Below, piece by piece: positions 48,201-59,013 of a DNA stretch of 64,000 bases (positions are counted from its first letter, which is position 1; the number at the start of each line of letters is the position of its first letter). Position numbers and translations under genes: made by a program. The notes under the pieces are model-generated. The model did no database searches, was not told where the DNA came from, and was given only the letters and a program-made list of their open reading frames with translations. Source of the stretch: Fallopia convolvulus. Its lineage: Eukaryota > Streptophyta > Magnoliopsida > Caryophyllales > Polygonaceae. The stretch spans positions 53,488,622-53,552,621 of the forward strand of contig OZ024734.1 in the NCBI GenBank assembly GCA_964016875.1. Reading direction: 5' to 3'.

Positions 48201-49447
48201 TCTAGACTTGTGTTATACAATTTCTTAGTAGTGCAACTTAATTCTTTGTTTATGTTATCTTACTCTTTAGTGTTGATCGTGACTTTGCTGTGCCACTCAT
48301 GGCTACCGAGGAATGGATAAAATCACTCAACCTTATGGTGGGTGAAAAATGGAGGCCATGGTTCGTAGACGGCCAAGTCGCAGGGTAAGATGATCAAAAC
48401 ACGAGTACCTAGATTGATATTTGTGAAAGTCTGTGCGCCTGACAGGTAGATAAACTGAGGATGTGTCGGTACCGGTAAATATGTGCGAACGGGCTTATCA
48501 CACAAGCCCGTGAAGTTCCATCCTAAAACCAATTGGCAATAGGAGGAGTAACCCAAAAATATATATGTTAGGCTTGATCTCTTTGGATTTTTAGAGGTGG
48601 GATAGAATAATATTCTCAACAATATTAAAACTTATGGATTGATAGATTGGAAATCGTGCACATGTCTGTGAAAATTACATATCAACACGCTCCTCCTAAT
48701 TGACACTTAAATAGCAAGTATAGCATTGGCATCTCACCCTCTTTATAATCAAGCCTAACCCAAAAAACTAGAAAAGGCGCCCAACTTTGATGCATATTAA
48801 AGTCTATAGGCCAATAGACCCTGGGTCATGTATATACGAGCGTACATGCACATGTAAGCCTGCTATATAAGCTCGGTAAAATTCTATCGATCATAAAATC
48901 AATTTTTTTAGATGAAATATATTTATCTATATACTAAAAAAATACTTTGTGGTCCCATATTAGCCTCTCGATCATATATAATTTACCTACGTGTTATTTT
49001 TTTTTTTAAATTATGATTTTTATTAATAATTTAGGCCTCGTTGCATTTGAACTAATTATTTTTATATTAATTAAAATAAAAAACAATTACTATTTCTAAC
49101 ATTTAGGCGTTTCAAGTTTAAAGTCTATACTAATTTTCCAATATTAATTTGATGGTTGGAGAGAAATCTTACCAGTATTGTCTTATGATTATTGAATCAT
49201 TTTGCAGGTATACAGAGAAATACTACAAATCAGAAGATGGGTATCATATTGTATTTGCCACCGTGAAGGTAATATGGCTCGTCCCATGATTATATTGTCT
49301 CGTGCATGTCCAAATATAAATTATAAAATCACTTTAATATTGTAAATTTTATGTGTGATGTAGGGGGCAGGTCATGTTGTTCAGTTGTACTATCGAAGGA
49401 GAAGTTTTGACATGTTCGAAAGATGGGTGCATGGTTATCCTTTGTAA
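39295..49447 (+). CDS. SCPL-3: serine carboxypeptidase-like protein (probable acyltransferase clade)
   Basis: Exons: 39295-39422, 39518-39654, 40221-40300, 40402-40524, 42827-42929, 46141-46178, 46271-46372, 46451-46537, 46862-47008, 47115-47186, 47780-47898, 48271-48384, 49208-49268, 49364-49447. They join in phase to about 464 residues ending in TAA. Motifs: signal peptide (1-22), WLSGGPGCSS, LDSPVGTGFTY, IAGDSYAG (nucleophile Ser), VDRDFAVP (catalytic Asp; the usual Gly before it is Val) and GAGHVV (His). The Ser in SGGPGCSS and the Asp before SY fit the acyltransferase clade; SYAG rather than SYSG is a small deviation. Exon 9 is 42 bases longer than in SCPL-2. Introns 4, 5, 8 and 10 carry transposons but splice sites look intact. 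Substrate unknown. Confidence 0.88.
40572..42226 (-). mobile_element. Helitron (1.65 kb) in SCPL-3 intron 4
   Basis: On the minus strand it starts TCTACTATATATATA (ends at 42226, preceded by A) and finishes with a hairpin (GTCGTG-TAAG-GCACGAC type), GAGAACAA and CTAG at 40572. The 5' 230 bp match the 592-bp Helitron at 18369. The interior is larger and includes a second copy of the 5' region in opposite orientation (about 41083-41180, CCACATCATCTTTTGCCACA) and a less AT-rich stretch (41580-41900). No Rep/helicase was seen. Confidence 0.85.
42930..43432. other. SCPL-3 intron 5, left part
   Basis: AT-rich sequence with inverted similarity around ATTTAGGAGGTTT and AAACCTATCTAAAA (about 43020-43200), perhaps a MITE. 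No coding motif. Confidence 0.4.
43433..44700 (-). mobile_element. SIRE-like Copia LTR with adjoining 3' internal fragment
   Basis: A 931-bp LTR (43433-44363) homologous to the 900-bp LTR at 52332-53231, in opposite orientation: TGTTGGATCAGTGTTAG at the right, the shared GTCTTACTAA and an end in CGATCA at the left. A polypurine tract (GGGGGAAAT on the minus strand) abuts it at 44364-44372, followed by about 330 bp of 3' internal sequence before similarity is lost. It is thus a 3' LTR plus remnant, not a solo LTR. It lies antisense in SCPL-3 intron 5. Confidence 0.8.
45025..45930 (-). pseudogene. Decayed LINE ORF1 (DUF4283 / CCHC)
   Basis: Minus-strand frames read a DUF4283-like domain (NSGVFNFIFENEKDIEWVL, then LPNLDVRFWDETFFERND), a knuckle CELCKVFGYANGEC with Tyr in place of His, and further on DGWIKVSKGKRV, which parallels the W-(M/I)-(E/K)-V motif after the knuckle in the other two LINEs. 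Stops and shifts interrupt it. No ORF2 is present. It differs clearly from LINE-A and LINE-B and represents another family. Confidence 0.7.
46553..46828 (+). mobile_element. Miniature LTR element (SMART-like, 276 bp) in SCPL-3 intron 8
   Basis: Two LTRs of 117-118 bp (46553-46669, 46711-46828), both starting TGTTAGAAT, enclose 41 bp that hold only a primer-binding site TGGTATCAGGG (46670-46680) and a purine tract GCAGGGGTG before the second LTR. Flanks TAATT and CAATT agree at 4 of 5 positions. This is the minimal arrangement known for SMART/TRIM elements. Related solo copies occur near 8280, 27240-27780, 40075, 48500 and 50530. Confidence 0.8.
47255..47667. mobile_element. Long-TIR palindromic MITE in SCPL-3 intron 10
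   Basis: The left arm from TTATCCTATAAAATAAGGAG and the right arm ending CACTCCTTACTTTATAGAATAA are complementary over about 180 bp each, so nearly all of its 413 bp is one palindrome. The centre repeats AAAGTGCA and TGCACTTTT. SCPL-2 intron 10 lacks it. The target duplication is unclear, so no superfamily is assigned. Confidence 0.8.
48440..48580 (-). repeat. Probable solo copy of the miniature LTR family
   Basis: On the minus strand the words GTTACTCCTCCTATTG and CCAATTGGTTTTAGGATGGA match the LTRs of the element at 46553-46828. The ends are not defined. Confidence 0.4.
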
Positions 49448-50138
49448 ATTGATCGTTATCCTGATTATATGTAAAATATGGCAATGAGACATGTAAATTT
49501 AATATCCAAATAACATATGAAACGATCATGAATTATAAGGACATTAGCAATAAGAACAAGGATATGCAGAATACATGTAATTGAATTCCAAGGAGTCAAA
49601 CAATTAAACATGCATTTACAATAAGGTTCAAAGGTCTCCTCTTAAGAAACTCTCTAACATAAAACCCTAGTCTCCAAATTACAATTGAGAATTTTTCATG
49701 ATAAGAGAGAGAAGCTAGCTCTCGATCTGCATCATGCGACTGCGCTATGTTGTCCCCCCTCGCTTTGCTCACCGTCCTTCTCTTCAATTTGTTGATTCAC
49801 GTGGTCTTGGCTTGCATAGCTCGACCAAGATCCACATGTACTAACTGCGTCCAACCTCTGAACTCCACCTTCTTGCCTTGGTTCTGTCCCATTTATGCTC
49901 ATCTACTTGTAGAACTGCAAAACAGCACAAAACCCGAATCTCCTAGAGAAACTAAGACCTTGAAAAACTAACTAAAAGTTAACAAAAAAAACCATGCAAG
50001 AAAGCGTAAATATGCATAATAAGCACTAACTATATGCAAGCTATCAATGGAAGTCGTGTGTCCCCTAGCATACAAGCTTAATGAGGTAATCCAAAACCAT
50101 ATGGAAATGGGTTGAATAACTCATGAGATTACACATTA
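49448..50138. other. 3' flank of SCPL-3, no gene seen
   Basis: It includes the 3' UTR and sequence of unknown origin. The small frames at 49596-49787 (minus) and 49747-49971 (plus) have no recognised motif; the moderate GC content near 49720-49960 hints at a repeat remnant. Confidence 0.4.
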
Positions 50139-50156
50139 GAAAATTTAATATCAATT

Positions 50157-50172
50157 TCTACCAAAAAAAAAA
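50157..50172 (+). mobile_element. Ultra-short LINE-type insertion (16 bp)
   Basis: TCTACC plus A10 lies between two perfect 18-bp copies of GAAAATTTAATATCAATT (50139-50156 and 50173-50190). The six retained bases resemble the last bases of LINE-A before its tail (TCTACG). Confidence 0.88.
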
Positions 50173-50590
50173 GAAAATTTAATATCAATTCTTCAATAAG
50201 AAAACTCTCAACATGCCCCCTCAAGCGGAAATTACCTAGACCAGTTATCACTTGGACACATCTCTCAAAGTTGCGAACCGTCACATTTAGATTTGCAACT
50301 CCTTTATTTGGCATGTTGCTCGAACATGCTCATAAGATCGACCATCCCAAATAATCCCTCAAGGATAGCAAAACTACACTTTTTGGATCGATTACTCCTT
50401 TATTGGGCAGACTGTCAGAACGAGCCCATTAAGTCGACAAAGTCCCGAAGACATCGGAAAATGAACCCACACCGAAACTTTCTACCATGTTAAATTCAGG
50501 TGGGTTGATATTGTAACGGGCCTAGTATACAAGTCCAATAAGATTCCAACCCAAAACCTTATGATAATGTGTGGAGAAACTACTCATATG

Positions 50591-51168
50591 TAGGGCTGTA
50601 ATCGAACCGAGTCGAGTCGAGCTTTGAGTTGCTCAAGCTCGACTCGGTTAAAAATAGACGAGCTCGAACTCGAACGCGAGCTTGGTTCGAGCTTAAAATT
50701 TTGTTTGAGTTTCGTTCATTTAAATGTTCGTCGAGCTCGAGCTTGTTCGCGAACCACTCGTTTAGTTTCTTCGACAAACAAATTCGTGAACAACTTGTTT
50801 ACTTATTAATTATACAAGCAAATGAAACTCAAATTTAAACTACGTGATTTATGAAACACCACCAAAATTATGTAATTTGACATAAACAATATATTATAAT
50901 AATATATATAGTAAGTATAGCTTATTCAAAAACGTATAATCTAGTTTTTTATGAGTGTATAATCGAGATTTCTCATGAGCATATAAACGAGTTTGCTCAT
51001 GAGCAAACGAGCCGAGCTATCTTGTGCTCAAGCTCGGTTCATTTATCTTTCGAGCCTTAAAATTGTGCTCAAGCTTGGTTCATTTACAAATCGAGCCGAA
51101 CACGAACAAGATTTAACCGAGCCGAACACCGAATTTCTCACGAACGGCTCGATTCATTTACAGCCCTA
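50591..51168. mobile_element. Non-autonomous hAT-like element rich in GAGCTCG
   Basis: A 578-bp element with termini TAGGGCTGTAA and TTTACAGCCCTA and a perfect 8-bp duplication CTCATATG (50583-50590, 51169-51176). Both subterminal regions are arrays of GAGCTCGA and CAAGCTCG; the centre is AT-rich. The short open frames on both strands (50580-50838) are products of the palindromic repeat. Confidence 0.93.
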
Positions 51169-51264
51169 CTCATATGCTTAAATATTAGACCGAGCAATAA
51201 ACTGTAAAACATATACTAGAACATAACAACATTAATTATGCACTCATACTATCTCACTCTTCAA

Positions 51265-52030
51265 TGGTGATCATGATAATTCTGTGCCGCTCTTGACTAC
51301 CGAATCTTGGATAAAATTCCTCAACCTAAAGATGCACGAAAAGTGAAGGCCATGGTTAGTAGATGGCCAAGTTGCGAGGTAAAAATAACATAATATGAAC
51401 AGTTTGATATTTTGAAGAATTATTATAGTTGTTGCCTTACACAAGTTGTTGCCTTATACTATAATAATTCTTTAAATTTTAAAACTTGTTTGATGTATGG
51501 GTCCATTGGTATCCTTTGTAGATTGATCATCGCCTTGTGTGTTTGACATTGCAATGTATGCTTTAATATGATGCATGAAAATCATTTCAAGTATTTATGT
51601 GACGGGGCCACAAAGTATCCGATCATGACGCAAAGCAATACTAGTTGACGGAATCGATAGGGCCATTGGCAAGACCAAAATCTTAAAACTAAATAAATAA
51701 ATAAATTAATTGTATAATTGAGGGTGTAAATGAAGAAGTTAATGAGAAATCTTACTCGTATTGTCTTATACTTATTGAATCATTTTGCAGGTATACAGAG
51801 AAATACTACAAATCAGAAGATGGGTATCATATTGTATTTGCCACCGTGAAGGTAATATGGCTCGTCCCATAATTATATTGTCTCGTGCATGTCCAAATAT
51901 AAATTATAAAATCACTTTAATATTGTAAATTTTATGTGTGATGTAGGGGGCAGGTCATGTTGTTCAGTTGTACTATCGAAGGAGAAGTTTTGACATGTTC
52001 CAAAGATGGGTGCGCGGTTATCCTTTGTGA
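51265..52030 (+). pseudogene. SCPL-4 remnant: decayed exons 12 and 14 plus a duplicated exon 13-14 block
   Basis: 51265-51378 equals exon 12 in length (114 bp), but its acceptor AG is now AA and a Trp codon is TGA. 51496-51521 is the last part of an exon 14 (WVHWYPL, stop). From about 51740 a block nearly identical to SCPL-3 49160-49444 repeats the end of intron 12, exon 13 (51791-51851), intron 13 and exon 14 (51947-52030). It diverges exactly after the last sense codon. There is no 5' portion, so it is non-functional. Confidence 0.85.
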
Positions 52031-52331
52031 TGGCATCAAGTCATGACCCAAGTCGGACTCCGAGGTCGGTACGTCCCTTTGGTACGTCCTTGTCGGCGCG
52101 ACTCTCGATTTTGGCCTAGTCAAATTACATCGGTGTCTATTTCTTTTATTATTATGTTTCATGACTTTATTATTATATATATTTCATGTATTTGTTATTT
52201 TATGTTATTATGTGATAGACGTGTGTTTCAGTTTGCATATCGGGACTAGTCTATTTTATTCTGGGAAGGAGTGCTCTATATAAAGCCCTCCTTGCCTTGC
52301 TTTGTAGTTAGTTTTGATTTTGTGTGTAAAT
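52028..52331 (+). mobile_element. Partial LTR-like sequence cut by the SIRE element
   Basis: Sequence starting TGATGGCATCAAGTC at the point where SCPL similarity ends, with a TATA-type core CTATATAAAGCCCTCC (52276-52291) near its right end, as in an LTR promoter. The large Copia element starts at 52332, so the remainder, if any, lies beyond the window. Confidence 0.45.
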
Positions 52332-53231
52332 TGTTGGATCAGTGTTAGGGAACTAACATCGGAACAATGATTTCTCTATTCAAGCAATCGAAATTTTGAT
52401 AATGACAAACAATTAGAACTAATTCCCTACACAAGTGACTACAAGAAAGATACAGGCTTACAGGAAAAACAAGGGAAACATTCCCCATGATGTCATCTGA
52501 GTACGTGACAAATATGTTAAAGGATAAAAAAGACTTTTCACAATTGTCTTGGGCGGCAAGCCAAGTTCCGAGAAGAAAAAGATGCAAAAGGGTACGCTAG
52601 TCTTTTTGAATAGTATCGTACTCCCCAAGACAAAAAGGGTAAAAGTGTCAAGATAAAAATGGCAATCTCTATAAAAGGAAAGCAACGCAGCTAGGTTAAG
52701 CAAGCTCTCAAACGGAAAGTGCCATATCCAAATAGAGAAAGTGAAATGGAGAGCTCGAGCTGATCAAAGTGAAGACGACGATCCAATTTCCAAGAAGGAA
52801 GATCTAGAACCAAGTGATGGAGACTGCGTGAAGATCGCCATTGACTTGGAGAGTTGGTTCCAATGCTAAAGGGAACTGCACAAGGAACAAGTCAGGTTCA
52901 CATACTATATTGATTGCGTTTAGATCTAGGATTCATAATGACTTAGTCGTTAGTATTGTTTGTAAGTGGGATTACGAACAATAGAGAAGTTCGTCTTTGT
53001 ATTGTGTATCCTAAGATCTATCAATCTAAATATAGTGCGTGTTCAAAATCCTCCAAGGGAGGTAGAGGTTTACTCTCCAGCTAGTTGGTTGTAGAGGTTC
53101 CTCTATAAGGAAACGTGTCCTTACATCTGTTTTACATTTTACTTTTTGTGTTGCTTTATTCCGCTGCGTAAGGAAACTGTCTCTGGAACATTTCCCGATT
53201 TGTCTTACTAACACAGATTTACGATCCTACA
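52332..53231 (+). repeat. 5' LTR of the SIRE-like element
   Basis: 900 bp, homologous to the reversed LTR at 43433-44363. It carries promoter-like CTATAAAAGG (about 52673-52682). Its end is set by the primer-binding site that follows two bases later. Confidence 0.85.
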
Positions 53232-54182
53232 ATTGGTATCAGAGCTCTGGTGCTCTAGATTTTTTGTAAAGTTTGCAGGATGTCTAAGGAACTGTCTACA
53301 GATCTTAGCGATGTTGGACACGGAAACAACAAACCACCTAGGTTGTTTGAAAGACGATTTGAGCGATGGCAGGGACTAATGAAAGACTGGATGCGAAGTC
53401 ACAATTACCAGGCATGGGCAGTAATCGAGAGAGGAAACTTAACCATCAATCTAGCCATCGAGAATGATCTCACCAAATGGGGACCAAACGAGTGGAAGTG
53501 TATGGAGGCCAACTTCAAACCAAAGATGTATCTCAACAACGCCATGAGCGAAATAGACTCAGCCAAGGTTGAAAACCTAAAAACTGCTAAGGAAATGTGG
53601 ACAGCAATCGAGCTGATGCACATGGGAAGTTCAAATCTAAACGAAGATCACCAGATGGTATTCGTCAGGAGTTCTATAACTTTAGGATGGAACCTGGAGA
53701 AATTGTATCATCTTATCAGTTTCGTTTCGAAGGACTAGTAACGAAACTTGATAATTTGGGAATTTCAGATAATGAAGTCATAGAACGAATGAAAGTCAAG
53801 AAGGTCATAGATGGTCTTTCTGGAGAATGGACTCATGATCGAACAACGTTCAGAGAGAATCCATCCAATAGGAACCCCATGTTTCACGAGATCTTTGGGA
53901 AACTAAAGACTTATGAGAGAAGGAGGAACTCCGACAAAGCTCAAGACAAACCTGGAAAGGGAATTGCACTTAAGCTTGAGAAAGTGCTTAAGTTTGTCTA
54001 GGAACAGTGTGAAGAATCTGAAGATGAGGAAGAGGATGACATAGTGCTCATCACGAAGGCATTACGAAATCTCTACAAAAAGGGAAAGTTCCAAAAGAAC
54101 TATGGAGGGAACAGTCACTCAAGAGATTACAACAGGTCCGGGGAAAAGGATTCCAAGGATATTACTTGTTTCAAATGCTTCA

Positions 54183-55503
54183 TGATACGCTCTAGATTAT
54201 TATGATTATCTCTTGTATTTTAGGCGTGATTTGAGTGTGTTTAGGTTAGTTTTAGCATAATTGTAATATGAAGACCGAAGACAAGATTTGAAAAATTGCA
54301 AGAGTTTTGAAGACAAGTGTTGATTTGAAGTTGTTTTGACGCCACTTTCTTGTGGCGCATCGTTCGGGAGTTACGTTGATCGGATGAAGCTGAATTTAAT
54401 ATCATTGGAAAACTAACTAGAAGAGCTACAATTCATATTTTTACTACGAGTTCAAATTCCAACTCTAAGTGGCTCAAAACCACCTCTGAAGGTAACACCA
54501 AATATCTATCAGAAGAAGACCCGCGACCGCGGTTTGATACCCGCGCCCGCGGTGATGTCCCTATCCGCGAGGAGCTGAAGTCGCTGGAGTCGCGCCCGCG
54601 GTGGTCGACCCGTGCTCGCAGGTGGTTGTTTCTCCGCGCCGACTTCGTTTATCTTTATCTTATGTTTTATTATATTTTTATATTTAGTTTTATTCGGATG
54701 TTTTTAGTATTTATAGACCTAGTTCGTAAGTTTGAGGGGGGAGTCTCCTTTTAGTTTAACCTAGAGATTATTTCAGTTTTTATGGAGGGATAACCCTTTA
54801 GGGTTTGTTCAAAGGTGAAGCTCTGATGTATGAACTCGTGAGGTTTTGGTAATTGATTTCTATCCTTTGGTTAATATTAATTCTCTTGTGCTTCATTAGA
54901 TGAATGTTGATTGATTCTGCATGAGTAGCTAACTTGTTGAATTGATTGATTTTCTACTATTGGATTAGATTTGGACCCTGGACAAACCTGTTCTGTGAAA
55001 ACAACTTAGATCTTAGACCTGTTGTCTATGCAACTAGGATTTAAGAAGAGAATTGATTATAAGTTAATTCAATCGCCTCGTAGCTTGATTGTCTTGACTT
55101 GTATCCTAGATATCCTTGTTTTCTATGTTAATTCTAGGTTAAGCGTCCTTGCCTAGGGTTAAAGAATTATTTGGACCGTTGACTTGCAATTGCTAATGAT
55201 TAGGATAGGAACTAACCATAGGTGTAAAAGAAATCAGTGGATGAATCTGTGATCGAATGATTATTTTTGAGTGGATCTTTTGAATAAACTTGTTTCTCTA
55301 TTGATTTGTTTGATTGGTTGTTATTTGTTTCTTACTTTACTTTAGTTTAGATCTTTCTCTTGTTTTCCCCCTATCTTTAGTTGGTAAAAATATTGATACT
55401 AGATGCCGCAAGTTCTCTAGGGTACGACCCCGACTTACTCGTTATACTAGCTTGTATTAGGGTTAATTATCTTTGACTTGGCACAACGACTTTAGCCCGG
55501 TCA
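54183..55503. mobile_element. Solo LTR (1321 bp) inside the gag zinc knuckle
   Basis: Begins TGATACGC and ends CCCGGTCA with a perfect 5-bp duplication CTTCA (54178-54182, 55504-55508). It is non-coding with GC-rich words (CCGCGCCCGCGGT) near 54520-54610. Length and ends suggest a Ty3-type LTR left by LTR-LTR recombination; the lineage is inference. Confidence 0.85.
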
Positions 55504-56268
55504 CTTCAATAAGGGTCACTATGCTAAATCAATTCCTCTAGGGAATGACGAGAACAAGTCTGGGAACAAAGCATACATAGCAACATGAGATGATTCGGAA
55601 GATGAAGATCTTGAAGCATGGACTACACCGAATATGTGTGCTATGGCTATCAAAAGAGATCTGAAGGAACCACTAGAGGATGTGAGTATTCTAACTCTAA
55701 CTAGTTGCTTTGATAAATACTCTAAATCCGATCTTATTCGTGTACTTTCTAAACTTGTTAAAGACAATATGAAACTTCAAAAGGAAATGGGTAAAATTGA
55801 AGAGCATTGTCTTAAATTAGAAAGTGATGTTGCTGAAAAGGAACTTGAATTGAAACACAATGAATCTGTTGAATGTTCTGTGTGTGATAACCTGAGAAAG
55901 GAACTTGACTCTGTAATGACTGCTAAAAATGAGCTTATCTTTGTGCTTGCTATTGTTACCTCAGAGAAGGAAACCCTTATTAAGAAGCTAGAGATATATG
56001 AGGGAAAGAAAGTTGTCGAGAGAGCTGAGTGAGACTCTGAAGTATAGGATACTCTGTTGTTCCCTCTAGACATGGTATAGGATACTCTGAAGTAGACTCT
56101 AGAAATGATCAAAAGACCCTTACTCTGAGAGAGTTGAGTGAAAGTAGAACCCTGGAATTACAAACTGAGAAAATGAAAAATTTCCATCTAGAAGAGAAAA
56201 TTAGAGTTCTAGAGAGTGGAACCAAAGGGGAAAGGGACTACTACACTGGAAACAATTCTCATAAGATA

Positions 56269-58565
56269 TGTGACACTTTTATACCCTATAACGTATACTT
56301 TGTAAAACTTATCTCTTATAAATGTAATAGCTGCGGTTTTTAAGGATATTTTCGAATTTTTCTCGGATATCTTTTTAACCTTTTTGTCCGTTTTAACGTT
56401 TAATCCAATATTTTTGCTGGGGATTAAATCCTAGAAAATTCTTGGTAATATCCTAAAATCACAAAGAAATGATTTTATGGATCGGTGTGAATTCTAGGAT
56501 TTTTCAGTGGAAAAAGAATATTTATTGGATAAGCCGTCTTTTTAATTATGTACCGAGAGGAATGTAAAATACGAAACGGAAGCCATAAAAATTAAAGGTA
56601 GCAAGATAAAATCATGGAAATTTGGTTTTATTGGTCTACATAATTTACGGGACGTTTTTCGTTTAGTTAGTTTTTCCACCCGAGGTACATAATTTTACCG
56701 CTTTAACGCGAGTCCCGTTCCGGGACGGAAAATTGTATTTGACGGCTCTTGCTTAACGTATAAGCATTTGGGAGATAGGATTGTGAAAGCCATTTTGTTT
56801 GACTTTTCAAAAGCTTATCCTTCCTTCTCCTTATCCAAAGTGAAACCGAGAGAGAGCGGACGGAACGACGTTTTGGGCGATTGAATTCGGTCCTCACCGC
56901 CGGCCACCTTCCTCGTCACCTCCTTGCCAGCCACCACCCTCAACTCCTCCTTCATCACCTCCTCTTCTTCGTGTGAGACCGGGATGTTGGAAGCCAGCAC
57001 CAGGGAGTGAAATCGGGACGGAACGGACTCGGGATAAGGGACACCCCCTTCACTTCGGCTTCCTCCTCTGCCACGCTGCCCCGCCGCCGGCGAACAGCAG
57101 CTCGCCGACCACCACCCACCGCCAGGGGTTGCCACCAGACATCACACCGCCACCCTCAGGCCCTTGGGTCGAGCCGCCATCGAGTCGATCAAGCTCGAAG
57201 TTCGAGTGAAGGTATTAACGCTCGAAATTAATTAGCGGGGTGGTTACGGAGCCACTGAAAGGACTTTTCGGTTCCATTTTGCTAATTAAATTTATGGTTT
57301 TTATAATGTTCACGTTGATACGGTTCCACAGGTTCAAACCGCTCAAGAAACGGACGTCTTGATCGTTACTTATAGCGAAGACAAGTTTAGACATCGATTA
57401 TCAGGTAAAGGACTTCGGATAATTACTCGGGATTCGTCGTTAATCCGTTTGATCTGAGATTTGGTAATCTTGTAGAACTGTTACTAATGGATAATTTTTA
57501 TTTAGAAAATTATTTCAAAAGTGAAGCGGATAATTAGTTATAATTCCGCCAAGATGGCTCCTTGAAGCATGATAACTAAGGATTTATATATATATCGATA
57601 TTCGAAAATCAAATCGTTTATCGATTACGAAGTTGTAGAATTAGGAAGTTGTAGATGGCCCATTATTGAGAAATCTATTGTTATAATTGGCCAAAGGGTG
57701 ACAAAGACATCTGTTGGAATCGCTGAGAGCACGCCTTATAACGCAAGTGGACGGTTCGCTCTTGCATTAATATTGTTAAATGAGGAATTGAATCCTATTT
57801 AATATTTGTGTTGGGAACAACTTGTATGCTTAATAAAATATGATAGGTTGTTATATTGTTAGAAATAATGACCATGTTGTTTATTCAGTTTGCGCTAGAA
57901 CTGGATTTAGGTCCGTTATATGCGACCTTGTATGTTGTCTTAAGTTGAGGCATTGTTGTGAAGTAAATTAGTTTCAGGGGTAGGAGCCGAGTCTCCGATG
58001 ACCTCTTTATAACACAGTCTATGTTGGGAGGTTTAGCTCGTTACTATCATATCCCAACATTCGGGTCATGACTCATACCTCGCTCAACGCCATAGGAGGT
58101 GTTCGTGCACTCTAGTTAAGTGCAAATTGATATTAGGTGTTCGTCAATGATCATGGAATTCATCCCTCTCATCTTGACGTCTCCATGTACAGGTGGATTC
58201 TCTACGGTTTTTAGCCGCTTAAAAGTTACCAACTTGGTTGTGAAAAGTTTTGAAAGTAATACAAGATAAGTGCGTTAAGCACATTAATGTACCCAAATGG
58301 TTAGTCTATTCGATAACCATTCTTACTCCCGGTTATGAATGATTCTTAATCAAACTTTGATTAAGTCAATCTGATTAGTCGATGGAGGCTCTTAAAGAAA
58401 ATATGGTGTGATTAGTATAAGTTCCCAACAATTGTTCATGTTTCATAATGGAACCACAAGTTGTGGTGTCCTATCTTTTGATTATGCATGCCTCATTTCT
58501 TATTCTCGATGGGACTGCTAACTGTTGAATCATCGACCGGTTGTCATTCGGATTTCGATGTTACA
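56269..58565. mobile_element. Solo LTR (2297 bp), probably chromovirus-type
   Basis: Starts TGTGACAC, ends GATGTTACA, flanked by a perfect 5-bp duplication AGATA (56264-56268, 58566-58570). The gag frame continues on both sides. No primer-binding site, internal domain or second copy is present. The long length and TGTGACA start fit Tekay/Del-type LTRs, which is inference. A GC-rich part at 56880-57180 contains only spurious open frames. Confidence 0.82.
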
Positions 58566-58945
58566 AGATATATGTCAAGATAGCTAGATGAAACGGTGAC
58601 AAAGGACCAAAAAAGGAAACTGTCAAGAAAAATAGAATTCAGAGACCTCGCCATAAGTTTTATCTAGGAGAATACTTCAAAACGTGTTGGACATGTGGAG
58701 GTCATGGTCATTACAAGGAACAATGTCCAAAAGTCATTTTCTCAGGAAATCACACAAACTGGAACAACAACAGAAAGTCATACTCTAAATTCTACAGGAA
58801 CTATCACTCTGTTGATGTTAATATTGCAGATTATGTTGACTATTATCCCTGTAAGGAACCAGGCAAGGAACACCTTGTCTGGGTAACCAAACATTGACTC
58901 TTTTGCTGTAAAGCCCGAGGCTTTAGAAGCGCTATCCCATGCCAA

Positions 58946-59013
58946 CCCGAGAACTTCCCAGGAGGTCACCCATCCTGATACTACTCTCGCCCTTGCACGC
59001 TTAACTTTTGAGT
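58946..59013 (-). other. 5S rRNA-like segment, Cassandra LTR 1
   Basis: About 68 bases match the 3' two thirds of plant 5S rRNA, including the promoter boxes for TFIIIA: AGTTAAGCGTGC-like box A (degraded), the GAGAGTAGTA intermediate element and GGATGGGTGACCTCCTGGGA box C. One base in the intermediate region differs from the second copy. Confidence 0.85.

Larger units (their letters stand above)
53280..58906 (+). pseudogene. SIRE-like gag, split by two solo LTRs
   Basis: The ATG at 53280 starts a gag with an N-terminal Copia gag domain (FERWQGLMKDWM; WTAIELMH). It shifts frame near 53620 and meets a stop near 54000. A first zinc knuckle is cut in two: CFKC at about 54166 and NKGHYAKS after the insertion at 55509. 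A coiled-coil segment (about 55730-56260) follows, then the second insertion, then an intact knuckle CWTCGGHGHYKEQC (about 58687-58728). The gag-protease junction is broken by the Cassandra element at 58907. It would have formed the particle coat. Confidence 0.82.

Noticed and set aside
56815..57231. GC-rich open frames near 57 kb (both strands)
   Set aside because: They lie inside the 2.3-kb solo LTR, overlap each other on opposite strands and have no domain.
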